Of a stretch of DNA of 64,000 nucleotides, positions 43,111-51,282 are shown piece by piece. The stretch covers positions 40,299 to 104,298 of the forward strand of contig JAUNDP010000006.1 in the NCBI GenBank assembly GCA_030526005.1, written 5' to 3'. The number at the start of each line of letters is the position of its first letter. The stretch's first letter is position 1. The stretch is from Eubacteriales bacterium (lineage in GTDB: Bacteria > Bacillota > Clostridia > Lachnospirales > Lachnospiraceae). Made by a program: the position numbers and the translations under genes. Under the pieces are notes generated by a model. It was not told the DNA's origin. It saw nothing but the letters and a program-made list of their open reading frames with translations, and did not search any database.

Positions 43111-43145
43111 GCCTGCAGCCAAATGTTTTTTCTGGCTGCAGGCTT
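43111..43145. terminator. Terminator after the nucleoside hydrolase gene at 43167
   Basis: A perfect 12-bp stem (AGCCTGCAGCCA/TGGCTGCAGGCT) with an 11-nt loop lies 20 bp past the stop. T tracts are short on both sides. Confidence 0.7.
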
Positions 43146-43166
43146 TCTCTGTTCTGTCATTTTTCT

Positions 43167-44612
43167 TTATTCATGGATTTTAATTGCATCGATGCGCACA
43201 ATATGGTCTGTACTGTCCTCATTTTTTTCTTCGGAGATCACCAATTTTAAAGTATGTTTTCCTGGCTCTAATTCCCTGACAGAATACAGGCATTGGCTGC
43301 CAACCCGTTTTTCTGCATAGGTATCAATAACCGAAAGTTCCTGCCCGTCCAGCTGCACGGACACCATCCCCTGGTCTGTGTCTGTACCGCCATAGAGGTC
43401 AAAGCCAACGCCTTCAAACTCCAGTGTCATATATGCTCCCGGAGCGCTAGCATAACTTACCAGCTGGTCAGAATCCCATATGCCCCATGTTTCTCCATTT
43501 GCTCCATAGCGCATGAGTCTGCCGTTTTTGTCCTCCAGACAGACAACTTTTTCTTCATCAGGATTATTTTTTTTGGCGGAAATCATCACTTCATTGAGTC
43601 TGTCCTCTACCAAAGTTACGTCTTCTTTGGCTACAAGAAATGCACGCGCTCCTGTCTTTTCATTTTTCTCAAATGTGGTTCTTCCATCTTCTAAAACAGA
43701 TACATCGCCCCGTTCCATGGTCCAATAATCTCCCAGACCTTCTACCCCATAAAGGACGGCTGAAAGATCCCAGCTCCAACGAGTTGCCAAGCCCGTATCA
43801 TCCGTAAGATACAGATCATAACTTAAACGCACCGGATCATCCTGTGCCATTTCGTATCTGCGTTCACCTGCATCCAGATTAATTCCTATCTCAAAACCGC
43901 TGAACATAATCGGAGCAGGACACTTCGCTACTACCTCCTGCGCTGCGGCAGGATCACAGCTGAAGTTATATTCAGCTGAATTAAAATCCTGAAAGTTTCC
44001 GCCCATACAGCTTACAAGTTTTACTTTTTGACGAACTAATTCTACACCGTTTAGATCGCTGTATTCATCTGGCTGTGAATTCAAAAGTTCTGTCAGATTC
44101 GTAAGAAAACCTACAGAAATAATGGTCACACTGCCATCCGGCTGGGCTGCCAGTACTTCACGATATACATCCACAGCATCCCGCGCATCATTGCCGTCCC
44201 GTAAGGTAGTCTGATATTTCATCGTTACTGGTTTACAGTAAGTGTAGCTTTCCGGAGTCACTACAGAATCTCCTTTATAAGTTCCCAAAGGGATATCCGG
44301 TCGTCCATAATAAGTATTGATTGCCTCTGCGCAGGAGACACCGTAAATGCAGGAACTGTCAGAGACAACAGCCAGCAAGTTTGCTTTTCCTGCATCTGCA
44401 TAGGCATGAAGCATCGCCAATCCTCCAGCATCATCCACATCATCTGCAATATCCGTATCATAGATGATATTTGCTGTCTCCTGACCTGGTTCCGGCCAAT
44501 CCTGCTCATACTGTACATAGTCTGTCTGTTCCTGGGCTGAAACTGTTCCGACCGTCATTCCAAACAATGCGGCTGTTCCTATCGCCATCATTAAAAATTT
44601 TCTTTTTTTCAT
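43167..44612 (-). CDS. Secreted nucleoside hydrolase-like protein with C-terminal beta-sandwich (paralog 2)
   Basis: The 481-residue product has a signal peptide (about 1-26, ending VSA). The hydrolase domain has D52-T-D54-I-A-D-D-V-D60-D61, the same ten-residue metal loop length as the three paralogs, plus SVGFLTNLTELL and FNFSCDP-like (YNFSCDPAAAQE) sites. About 340-481 is a separate domain with GVGFDLYGGTDTDQGMVSVQLDG, a galactose-binding or carbohydrate-binding style sandwich. It probably acts on N-glycosides near a polysaccharide or cell surface. The start at 44612 is placed at the signal peptide after AGGAAAGGATG; the longer frame is rejected. Confidence 0.83.
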   Translation of the reverse strand: MKKRKFLMMAIGTAALFGMTVGTVSAQEQTDYVQYEQDWPEPGQETANIIYDTDIADDVDDAGGLAMLHAYADAGKANLLAVVSDSSCIYGVSCAEAINTYYGRPDIPLGTYKGDSVVTPESYTYCKPVTMKYQTTLRDGNDARDAVDVYREVLAAQPDGSVTIISVGFLTNLTELLNSQPDEYSDLNGVELVRQKVKLVSCMGGNFQDFNSAEYNFSCDPAAAQEVVAKCPAPIMFSGFEIGINLDAGERRYEMAQDDPVRLSYDLYLTDDTGLATRWSWDLSAVLYGVEGLGDYWTMERGDVSVLEDGRTTFEKNEKTGARAFLVAKEDVTLVEDRLNEVMISAKKNNPDEEKVVCLEDKNGRLMRYGANGETWGIWDSDQLVSYASAPGAYMTLEFEGVGFDLYGGTDTDQGMVSVQLDGQELSVIDTYAEKRVGSQCLYSVRELEPGKHTLKLVISEEKNEDSTDHIVRIDAIKIHE

Positions 44613-44719
44613 TCTGTTCCACTCATCCTTTCCTGATACCGTAACAGGTATTTGACACTCCCCATAGCAAAAGCAAGGGATTACAGACACATTTGATAAG
44701 ATAGTTCAAAAAATTTACA

Positions 44720-44757
44720 AGGTTCCTCCCACCGCCGAAAGGCAGTTGGAGGAACCT
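44720..44757 (-). terminator. Terminator of the nucleoside hydrolase operon
   Basis: The stem AGGTTCCTCC/GGAGGAACCT with a short internal GCC/GGC stem is followed on the minus strand by AAATTTTTTGAAC. It separates the 47782-44809 unit from the gene at 43167-44612. Confidence 0.8.
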
Positions 44758-44808
44758 GTAAGAAATGAAAGGGGGTTATTATGAATGATTCCGTAATTGT
44801 ACAGATCA

Positions 44809-45345
44809 TTATTCGCAGAAGCAAAACTCTCCATCTGCTATTTCTAATTGCGGAAGCATTCCCGGTCTTGCATCGCCTACATAGCGATTTCCTGACAATA
44901 CAGTCACATCAAATTCACCCTGCATCAGCCCTTCTTCTGTCTTCTGAGTCAGTGTCACTGTGCTGTCTACATTTTCTCTCACCGTCTTCTTTGCAAAATA
45001 ATATCCGGAAGTTGCCTCATCTCTGCTCATCAATTCAATCTGAATGATGCTGTTTTCGTCCATCTGCGTGCCCGCTTCCAATTCTTTATTGAAAGTGACG
45101 CTCAGATCATATTCTTCGGATTTAAAATTATAGGTATGTCCTGTCAGTCCTTTTCCAAAACCTGCAAATTCAAATTCGACCTGTTCTCCATTTATACTTG
45201 CATACATCCAGCCTGTGCCGGATTCAGGACTATAATTGCGTTCCGCCTCTGTTGCCTCTGTCTTTGTCTCAGGTTCTGCCGCCATCACACTGCATGATCC
45301 TGCAAGCATGGAAGCCATTGCCAGCATTGCTACTATTTTTTTCAT
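44809..45345 (-). CDS. Small secreted protein of unknown function
   Basis: The product is 178 residues with a signal peptide (about 1-22); AGSC near residue 16-19 could be a weak lipobox, but VMAA offers a signal peptidase I site. The mature protein is acidic and beta-rich (ASINGEQVEFEFAGFGKGLTGHTYNFKSEEYDLSVTFN; TVTLTQKTEEGLMQGEFDVTVLSG). I do not recognise the family. It starts 16 bp after the nucleoside hydrolase at 45362-46501 and is cotranscribed, so it probably aids that extracellular function. The ATG at 45345 is preferred to the GTG at 45348, with GGAGGG upstream. Confidence 0.75.
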   Translation of the reverse strand: MKKIVAMLAMASMLAGSCSVMAAEPETKTEATEAERNYSPESGTGWMYASINGEQVEFEFAGFGKGLTGHTYNFKSEEYDLSVTFNKELEAGTQMDENSIIQIELMSRDEATSGYYFAKKTVRENVDSTVTLTQKTEEGLMQGEFDVTVLSGNRYVGDARPGMLPQLEIADGEFCFCE

Positions 45346-45361
45346 CACATTCCCTCCCTAC

Positions 45362-46501
45362 TTAAAACTGTGTGCCATAAAGATCTGTGACAAATGTCCA
45401 GAATTCGTCTCTGTCGATATTGAATACAATCTGTACATTCTTGGATTTATAAGGTCCTTCGCCCGTTGCCCATGTTGCCGCATTTGCATAGCTGTAGCTT
45501 GAGCTGTTGCAGTCGATCGCCATATCACGGAATTCTGTCTCTGTGATCAGATCAGGGCAAAGGAAGATACCTGCTGTGATTGCATCCCAGCAATAGCTGC
45601 TCTTTGTCGGATTTTCAACATAGCTGTCATATACACGATCCATAAATAACTGAGTGATCGGTGTGTTGTTTTTCTCTGCCATCATATCGAATACATCTTT
45701 TTTGATCTGCACTTTCGATGCGATGTCATGAGGAACCACAACCTGATACGGAAAATCATTGTTCAGACAGATCTGAACCGATTCCGGATCATAGAACCAG
45801 TTAAATTCACCTTCCACGTTTGCATTTCCAGGAACGTCAACTGCACCGCCCATATATATGATGCCTGCTGTGTTCTCTGCAAATGTAGGATCCATCATAC
45901 ATGCAAGCGCTACGTTTGTGCACGCTCCTACTGCAAAAATTGTCACTTCTCCTGGATTTTCATGAACCTGCTGAATCATAAATTCTGCTGCATTCATGTC
46001 TGTCTGTGCCTCTGTCTTTGAATAGCCCCAGGATTCATCCAGAAGATCCCCAAGATCATGATAGCTTGTCGGATCAACATAACTTCCCAGCTGACGATAT
46101 CCGCCTGTCCACTGGAATCCGCCAGTGAGCGGCGCGTCACTTTCCAGATCACGGAATCCCATGATCGGCACGTCTGTTCCAATATATACAGGAATGTCTG
46201 TGCGCTCGATTGCTTCCAGCTGATTTAAGATTGCATTCACACCTGTTGCGCAGATTTCATTTCCGCCTACCGCTGTCACACCCAGAAAATCAACCCATCC
46301 TGCTGCATCTGCCTGTGCCAGGATAAACATACAATAAGCATCGTCGCCTAAATATCCCATATCACAGTCCAAAATAACTTTGTTCTCCTCCGCTGTTGTG
46401 ACAATATCATAATCTTCTAATGCCGCAAAAGCGGTTGTCGGTGCAAACAAACTTCCCACCAGACCTGTTGCCAGTACCATGGATAACCATCTTTTTTTCA
46501 T
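45362..46501 (-). CDS. Secreted nucleoside hydrolase (paralog 3)
   Basis: The 379-residue product matches the protein at 10192-11331 in length and in most segments, including the signal peptide (about 1-26, cleavage after AFA). The metal loop is D45-C-D47-M-G-Y-L-G-D53-D54, so the second position is Cys. Further motifs are VGGNEICATGVNAILNQLEA, ACTNVALACMMDP, EFNWFYDPESV, VVPHDIA and CWDAITAGIFLCPD. It is the middle gene of a three-gene unit: 117 bp after the paralog upstream and 16 bp before the small secreted protein. Confidence 0.9.
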   Translation of the reverse strand: MKKRWLSMVLATGLVGSLFAPTTAFAALEDYDIVTTAEENKVILDCDMGYLGDDAYCMFILAQADAAGWVDFLGVTAVGGNEICATGVNAILNQLEAIERTDIPVYIGTDVPIMGFRDLESDAPLTGGFQWTGGYRQLGSYVDPTSYHDLGDLLDESWGYSKTEAQTDMNAAEFMIQQVHENPGEVTIFAVGACTNVALACMMDPTFAENTAGIIYMGGAVDVPGNANVEGEFNWFYDPESVQICLNNDFPYQVVVPHDIASKVQIKKDVFDMMAEKNNTPITQLFMDRVYDSYVENPTKSSYCWDAITAGIFLCPDLITETEFRDMAIDCNSSSYSYANAATWATGEGPYKSKNVQIVFNIDRDEFWTFVTDLYGTQF

Positions 46502-46618
46502 GATAAATACATCTCCCTTCTCTTTTTATCTCAAAGTGATTTTTTTAAAACTGCGTTTTATTTGACCGGTCCTGTTCGCAGTCTTATTCTCTCACATCAG
46601 ATACCATATGTTTTTCTT

Positions 46619-47782
46619 TTATTCTGCCTCTGTTGTCAGAATATCCACATAGAAATCCCAGAATGCTTCTCTATCAATATCAAATAATATGTCGCATTTC
46701 TGCACTCCGTACGGCATTCCCTCTCCTTTTTCCACATCACGATTGCGGGATGTCCACCAGCTCACTACGCGTCCGTAGTTCGGACCATAGTTGGTATCTA
46801 CATCTACATAGCGCTCCTGAATATCGGTTGCAATTTCCGGTTTCAGCCATACAGCCGCTGTGATCGCATCCCATACAAAGCTGGAAGCATTCAGGTCTTT
46901 TTCAAATCTGCTTGCCTGACCTTCTACAATCAGTTTTGAGATTTCATTCCCCTGTTTTTCTTTAATGCGATCATATTCCTCTTTTGTATAGAAGACAGCT
47001 TCTGCCACATCGTTTGGAACAATGAGCTGATCTTTCCACTCGGCATTGAGACAAATCTTGATTCCTTCCGGATCATAATACCAGTTGAACTCTGCAGATG
47101 GACTGGAGTTTCCAGGAATATCTACCGCTCCTCCCATATAGATCACACCTGCTGCATCTTCCACAATCGTAGGATCTTTGCGAACTGCCAGCGCCATGTT
47201 TGTGCCTGCTCCGATCACGAAAATTGTAACTTCTCCCGGATATTTGTGGACCTGTTCAATGATGAAATCAACAGCGTGTTCATCTTGTGCAGGTGTCTCG
47301 GCATATCCATAACGCGGTTCTGTCGGAAGATTCAGATAATCAGTCGGCCGCTCTGTCACATCGCAGAAATCCCCCGTTGAGAAATCCCAGTAAGCGCCGC
47401 TATATTCCGGCATTCCCCAAATCTGACTTTCCGCCTCCATATTTCTAAATCCCATCAGAGGAATGTCACATCCCATGTATACTGGGATATCTTCCCGTCC
47501 GATTAATTCCAGCTGGCGAAGAGTTGCCGTCGTTCCGGATGCAACCCAGGAGTTTCCTCCCACTGTTGTCACGCCTAGAAAATCGCACATTCCAAGGCTG
47601 TCAGCCTGACTGAGCATGAACATGACAATCGCATCATCGTTTAAATAACCCATATCCGTATCGAGAATTGCTCTCTTAACCGGTGCGTCTGCCTGTGTCT
47701 CTTCTGCGTTTACCATTGCCGGAGCCATAACGCTCGTCATCATTCCTGCTGCAAGCAGTATTGATAAGAATCTTTTCTTCAT
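46619..47782 (-). CDS. Secreted nucleoside hydrolase (paralog 4)
   Basis: The 387-residue product has a signal peptide (about 1-26, ending VNA). The metal loop is D41-T-D43-M-G-Y-L-N-D49-D50. It has VGGNSWVASGTTATLRQLEL, GAGTNMALA, EFNWYYDPEGI and WDAITAAVWLKPE. It differs from the other paralogs at IVPNDVA, where they have VPHD, so the residue before Asp is Asn rather than His; this may change base specificity. It is the first gene of the operon. Three TGAAAC-type palindromes and a conserved 60-bp block lie upstream. Confidence 0.9.
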   Translation of the reverse strand: MKKRFLSILLAAGMMTSVMAPAMVNAEETQADAPVKRAILDTDMGYLNDDAIVMFMLSQADSLGMCDFLGVTTVGGNSWVASGTTATLRQLELIGREDIPVYMGCDIPLMGFRNMEAESQIWGMPEYSGAYWDFSTGDFCDVTERPTDYLNLPTEPRYGYAETPAQDEHAVDFIIEQVHKYPGEVTIFVIGAGTNMALAVRKDPTIVEDAAGVIYMGGAVDIPGNSSPSAEFNWYYDPEGIKICLNAEWKDQLIVPNDVAEAVFYTKEEYDRIKEKQGNEISKLIVEGQASRFEKDLNASSFVWDAITAAVWLKPEIATDIQERYVDVDTNYGPNYGRVVSWWTSRNRDVEKGEGMPYGVQKCDILFDIDREAFWDFYVDILTTEAE

Positions 47783-47871
47783 ACTTCTTTTCCTCCTGTA
47801 GTTTAAATTTTCAGACTGCAGTGTTGGGTCGATCTCCTCTTTACGTCCAGCTTTCCTTTCTATTGTTTTTT

Positions 47872-47885
47872 TGAAATCGGTTTCA
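47872..47885. promoter_or_regulatory. LacI/CcpA-type operator a
   Basis: TGAAATCGGTTTCA, 90 bp upstream of the nucleoside hydrolase at 46619-47782. One base differs from the perfect palindrome at 11381-11398. Confidence 0.65.
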
Positions 47886-47913
47886 AAAATTTCAAGAAAT
47901 AGTTTTGCATTTA

Positions 47914-47927
47914 TGAAACTGGTTTCA
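47914..47927. promoter_or_regulatory. LacI/CcpA-type operator b
   Basis: TGAAACTGGTTTCA, centred 42 bp (four helical turns) from operator a, so both lie on the same face of the DNA. Confidence 0.6.
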
Positions 47928-48025
47928 TTTTTTTGTGTTTCCCCCCGTAATAAAGAAATACAACATTCTCACTGTTTTTTTTGCAGGCATACACATTTAC
48001 CCCGCTCTTTTTTTCGCCATTTCTT

Positions 48026-48039
48026 TGAAACCAGTTTCA
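48026..48039. promoter_or_regulatory. LacI/CcpA-type operator c
   Basis: TGAAACCAGTTTCA within TTTGAAACCAGTTTCAAA, 112 bp further upstream than operator b. It fits repression by looping or a distal activator-type site. Confidence 0.6.
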
Positions 48040-48124
48040 AAATTTCAGAAACGCACCTTTTTCGCCTTTCAAATCCAATTTCAACATATTGACGAATTTC
48101 ACTCTTTTTATCTCGTGTATATCC

Positions 48125-48184
48125 CACATCTTTTCTATGTATCCTATACTAACACTTTCTTTTTATATTGTATATTGACTTATT
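48125..48184. repeat. Upstream block shared with 11491-11550
   Basis: This is the second copy of the conserved block. TTGTATATTGAC and CCTATACTA are identical in both. Here it lies about 340 bp upstream of the hydrolase start, compared with 160 bp in the other copy. Confidence 0.65.
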
Positions 48185-48274
48185 CTATAAATTATTTTTA
48201 TATTTTTTAGTCATTTTTCATATTTCAGCTTCTCCTGTCTTTTGGTAATTTTTCTGTTTTTTCAGTCAAAAAAT

Positions 48275-48303
48275 GCGACAGCAGTTTGTAAAACTGCTGT
48301 CGC
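48275..48303 (-). terminator. Terminator of dapA-dapB
   Basis: A perfect 13-bp stem (GCGACAGCAGTTT/AAACTGCTGTCGC) with a 3-nt loop is followed on the minus strand by ATTTTTTGAC, 62 bp past the dapB stop. Confidence 0.92.
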
Positions 48304-48364
48304 CCTTCTGTATCTGCCAAGTTCTATATCATATAATCAATTCCAGACGTCTGTGACTCTCTGA

Positions 48365-49129
48365 CTATGCTTCCTGATTAATCACATCGCTCATATGATA
48401 ATAGCCTGCCGGTTTTCCGGCCAAATATTTTGCAGCCTGAACAGCGCCTTTTGCAAATACAGCTTTTGAATATGCTGTATGCTTAAATTCAATCACTTCA
48501 TCCATACCTGCAAAAATCACCTCATGTTCTCCGACGATATTTCCGCCGCGCACTGCTGAGATTCCGATCTCTTTGCTGTCACGCTTCTGTCTGTTCTGGC
48601 TTCTGTCAAACACATAGTGATATTCATTTTCAAGAGCCTCATTCAGACTGTCCGCCATTGCAAGAGCTGTTCCGCTCGGAGCATCCACTTTCAGATTGTG
48701 ATGTTTTTCCACGATTTCCATATCAAATCCAGCTGGAGCCAGAACTTTTGCCGCCTCCGCAAGCAATTTTAACAATGTATTTACTCCCAGCGACATATTT
48801 GCGGATTTCAGCACAGCCGTCTTTTTGCTGATCTCCTCAATCCGTGCGGTCTGTTCTTCGCTCAGCCCCGTTGTACATAATACAACCGGCATCTTTTTTT
48901 CTTCACAATAATCAAGAAGTGCGTCCGTTGCCTTCGGAGATGCAAAATCAATCACAACATCTGCATCTTCATTACATTCTTTCAGACTCTTAAAGACAGG
49001 ATATCCATTGTCTTTGCTGTCTGTAAGATCAATTCCTGCCACAATCTTGACATCCGGATCTTCCTTTATGATTCCTGTTATAACCTGCCCCATATGACCG
49101 TTGCATCCGTGCATAATCACTCTTACCAT
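48365..49129 (-). CDS. dapB: 4-hydroxy-tetrahydrodipicolinate reductase
   Basis: This 254-residue cytosolic enzyme makes the second committed step of diaminopimelate and lysine synthesis, reducing the DapA product with NAD(P)H. It shows the Rossmann motif HGCNGHMG at 7-14, ASPKATDALLDYCEEKKMPVVLCTTG, EKHHNLKVDAPSGTA with the catalytic HH-x-x-K region, and AVRGGNIVGEHEV. It follows dapA by 15 bp; both lie under the lysine riboswitch. DapB also feeds dipicolinate for spores. Confidence 0.96.
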   Translation of the reverse strand: MVRVIMHGCNGHMGQVITGIIKEDPDVKIVAGIDLTDSKDNGYPVFKSLKECNEDADVVIDFASPKATDALLDYCEEKKMPVVLCTTGLSEEQTARIEEISKKTAVLKSANMSLGVNTLLKLLAEAAKVLAPAGFDMEIVEKHHNLKVDAPSGTALAMADSLNEALENEYHYVFDRSQNRQKRDSKEIGISAVRGGNIVGEHEVIFAGMDEVIEFKHTAYSKAVFAKGAVQAAKYLAGKPAGYYHMSDVINQEA

Positions 49130-49144
49130 TTTTCTATCCCCTTT

Positions 49145-50035
49145 TTATTTTACATCAATTCCAAATTTAATCAGTTCCTGTTTCAGCATCTCTGCATGAG
49201 CTTCTTCAATCTCGCACAGCGGAGAGCGAAGAGGACCTGCTTCTTTTCCCATCAGATTCAATGCCGCTTTTACAGGGATCGGATTTACCTCACAGAACAG
49301 CGCTTCTGCAAGAGGCAGAGCTTTCAGCTGAAGTTCGCAGCTCTCTTTTACTTTTCCTTCCATGTACAGTTTTACAATATCATGTGTCTCTCTGGGCGCC
49401 ACATTGGAAAGAACAGAGATAACGCCAATTCCGCCAAGGGACAGAATCGGCACGATCTGATCGTCATTTCCAGAGTACAGATCGATACATCCGTCAGCAA
49501 GCTGCATCAGCTTTGCCACCTGTGAAATATTTCCGCTTGCCTCTTTGATTCCCACGATATTTTCTACATTTTTTGCCAGCGCCACCGCTGTCTCCGGAAG
49601 GATGTTGCATCCTGTTCTGCTTGGAACATTATACATAATAATCGGCAATTTTACTGAATTTGCAATTTTTGTATAATGCGCAATCAAACCTTTCTGTGTC
49701 GCCTTATTGTAATATGGCGTCACAACCAGCAGACCGTCTGCTCCTAATTTCTCTGCTTCCTGTGACAGATAAACTGCCGTCTCTGTATAATTAGATCCTG
49801 TTCCGGCAACCACCGGAATTCTCTTATTCACTTTCTTAATTGCATATTCAATCACACTCAGGTGTTCCTCATGTGACATACATGCAGATTCTCCTGTCGT
49901 ACCGCAAATAATGATGGCATCTGTGCCGCCTGCAATCTGTTCCTCGATCAATTCTCCCAGTTTTTCATAATAGATATCGCCGTTTTCTTTCATAGGTGTA
50001 ACAATCGCCACGCCAGCTCCTGTAAAAATTGCCAT
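49145..50035 (-). CDS. dapA: 4-hydroxy-tetrahydrodipicolinate synthase
   Basis: This 296-residue aldolase condenses pyruvate with aspartate semialdehyde. Motifs are GTTGESACMSHEEH near 44-57, the Tyr in YNVPSRTGCN near 134 and the Schiff-base Lys in VGIKEASGN near 162. GGAGGAAAAA lies just before the ATG at 50035. It is first in the dapA-dapB transcript, about 200 bp downstream of the riboswitch terminator. Confidence 0.96.
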   Translation of the reverse strand: MAIFTGAGVAIVTPMKENGDIYYEKLGELIEEQIAGGTDAIIICGTTGESACMSHEEHLSVIEYAIKKVNKRIPVVAGTGSNYTETAVYLSQEAEKLGADGLLVVTPYYNKATQKGLIAHYTKIANSVKLPIIMYNVPSRTGCNILPETAVALAKNVENIVGIKEASGNISQVAKLMQLADGCIDLYSGNDDQIVPILSLGGIGVISVLSNVAPRETHDIVKLYMEGKVKESCELQLKALPLAEALFCEVNPIPVKAALNLMGKEAGPLRSPLCEIEEAHAEMLKQELIKFGIDVK

Positions 50036-50241
50036 ACTTTTTCCTCCTTAAAATCATAAAAGAATCTCGTCGTATAAAAGTGTATGTTTTTTATGTTTTA
50101 TCCATACCGCATTCACGCGGCAGTCAAATGCTGAAAAAGAACAACTCACAAACGACCTCTTTCTATTTTGTCGCAGTGCGGTCCTAGGGGAGTTTTTTTG
50201 CTTTTATTTAGGGAAAATTTTTCCTATAAAGTAAAAAAACA

Positions 50242-50263
50242 GGGTCAGACGGAAGTCTGCCCC
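50242..50263 (-). terminator. Lysine riboswitch expression-platform terminator
   Basis: A 9-bp stem (GGGTCAGAC against GTCTGCCCC, one mismatch/wobble) with a tetraloop is followed by TGTTTTTTAC on the minus strand. Confidence 0.85.
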
Positions 50264-50302
50264 TAAAGAATACATGTATTTTCTCCGTATCATTATTCTT
50301 TT

Positions 50303-50492
50303 AGATAGCTCTCCATCACAATCTTGATGACAGTCACACGATTCTTCATCCATGTGCCCAGGCTTCAGGATGCAGCCTCCCTCTGCCTTCGGCGTTTTTC
50401 CCTTTCCTCAGTCCTCCTCTATCTCTGCCATATCAGACTGCCTACTCATGAAATACGCGACCTCTATCTACTTATCCTCTTGAAGCATCCCT
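50303..50492 (-). promoter_or_regulatory. Lysine riboswitch (L box)
   Basis: On the minus strand the conserved L-box elements occur in order: AAGAGGATAAGTAGATAGAGG, GAGGACTGAGGAAAGGG, CGCCGAAGG, CCTGGGC, GACTGTCATC and TGATGGAGAGCTATC. The 3' terminator and the downstream dapA-dapB genes confirm the assignment. Lysine binding should favour termination and repress the genes. Confidence 0.93.
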
Positions 50493-50636
50493 TGATTTTT
50501 GTACCGTATTATCCGCACAATAGGGCATACTTTTCATCCTCTTTTGACTGCTCTCACATGCAAGCATGTGGGTCTTACGCTGTAAATTTCGAATTGCCGT
50601 AATCTGTACGGCAAATAAGATTTCATACAATGTTCC
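50493..50636 (-). promoter_or_regulatory. Extended leader before the lysine riboswitch
   Basis: Between the promoter and the aptamer lie about 140 nt with two hairpins on the transcript: TTGCCGTA with its complement (50594-50614) and CACATGC-TT-GCATGTG (50555-50570). No convincing leader peptide is visible. The role is unknown. Confidence 0.45.
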
Positions 50637-50642
50637 AAAATA

Positions 50643-50671
50643 ACTATAGCATTATTGAAAACCCTTGTCAA
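50643..50671 (-). promoter_or_regulatory. Promoter of the dapA-dapB transcript
   Basis: On the minus strand a perfect -35 TTGACA (50666-50671) and -10 TATAGT (50643-50648) are separated by 17 bp. Confidence 0.8.
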
Positions 50672-50690
50672 CTTCTCTTTTTTCGCTTTT

Positions 50691-51176
50691 TTATCTTCTC
50701 TGGATCAGCTCCGTCACTGCATCTGCGTATTCCCAGAGAGACTCATGGCGCGGAATTCCGGTCAGAATCAGACTCATATTTTCATCTCTGGAAGTAATCA
50801 GCGATTTTACCTCTTCTTCTGTAATAATTCCTTTTTCTATAAGTCCAAGCACCTCATCCAGAATTAAAATATCACATTCCTGTGTGACCATTACTTTTTT
50901 GGCAAAGTTCCATCCATTTCTTATATTTTGCGCTTCTTCTGCCTGCTCTTCCTGCGTCAGATTGTTAAAAGCACAGTTTGCTTTCTGAAATCGGAACAGC
51001 TTGATCTCAGGCTCGAGTCTCTCAATAAACCGTATCTCTTCGCTCAGTTTTTCTTTCAGGAATTGAATAATAAAAACATTTTTTCCCATAGATGCGGCTC
51101 GAATTGCCTGACCAATCGCAGCAGTCGTTTTTCCTTTTCCCTCTCCGCAAAATATATGTACATACCCTTTATCCAT
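50691..51176 (-). CDS. BtuR/CobO-type corrinoid adenosyltransferase
   Basis: This 161-residue protein has the CobO/BtuR P-loop near the N terminus (IFCGEGKGKTTAAIGQA), the ILILDEVLGL Walker-B-like segment near 107, and LILTGIPRHESLWEYADAVTEL. The family transfers 5'-deoxyadenosine from ATP to cob(I)alamin or cobinamide. It fits the B12 theme of the riboswitch-controlled transporter at 20490-25434. Some short CobO-like proteins without a corrin-binding His loop are unassigned, so some doubt remains. The ATG at 51176 is chosen because GAGG lies 6 bases upstream. Confidence 0.82.
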   Translation of the reverse strand: MDKGYVHIFCGEGKGKTTAAIGQAIRAASMGKNVFIIQFLKEKLSEEIRFIERLEPEIKLFRFQKANCAFNNLTQEEQAEEAQNIRNGWNFAKKVMVTQECDILILDEVLGLIEKGIITEEEVKSLITSRDENMSLILTGIPRHESLWEYADAVTELIQRR

Positions 51177-51282
51177 CATGCACCTCACATATGCTCGTTT
51201 GTTTTGTTTTCTATCTCATGTTCCGGATTTCCACTGCTATTTTGCCCTTATACTACTACATACCTCAAAATAATGCAAGATT

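Noticed and set aside
50466-50531. Possible leader peptide of about 21 codons before the lysine riboswitch
   Set aside because: The AGAGG lies directly against the ATG without spacing and the frame runs into the aptamer, so translation is unlikely.
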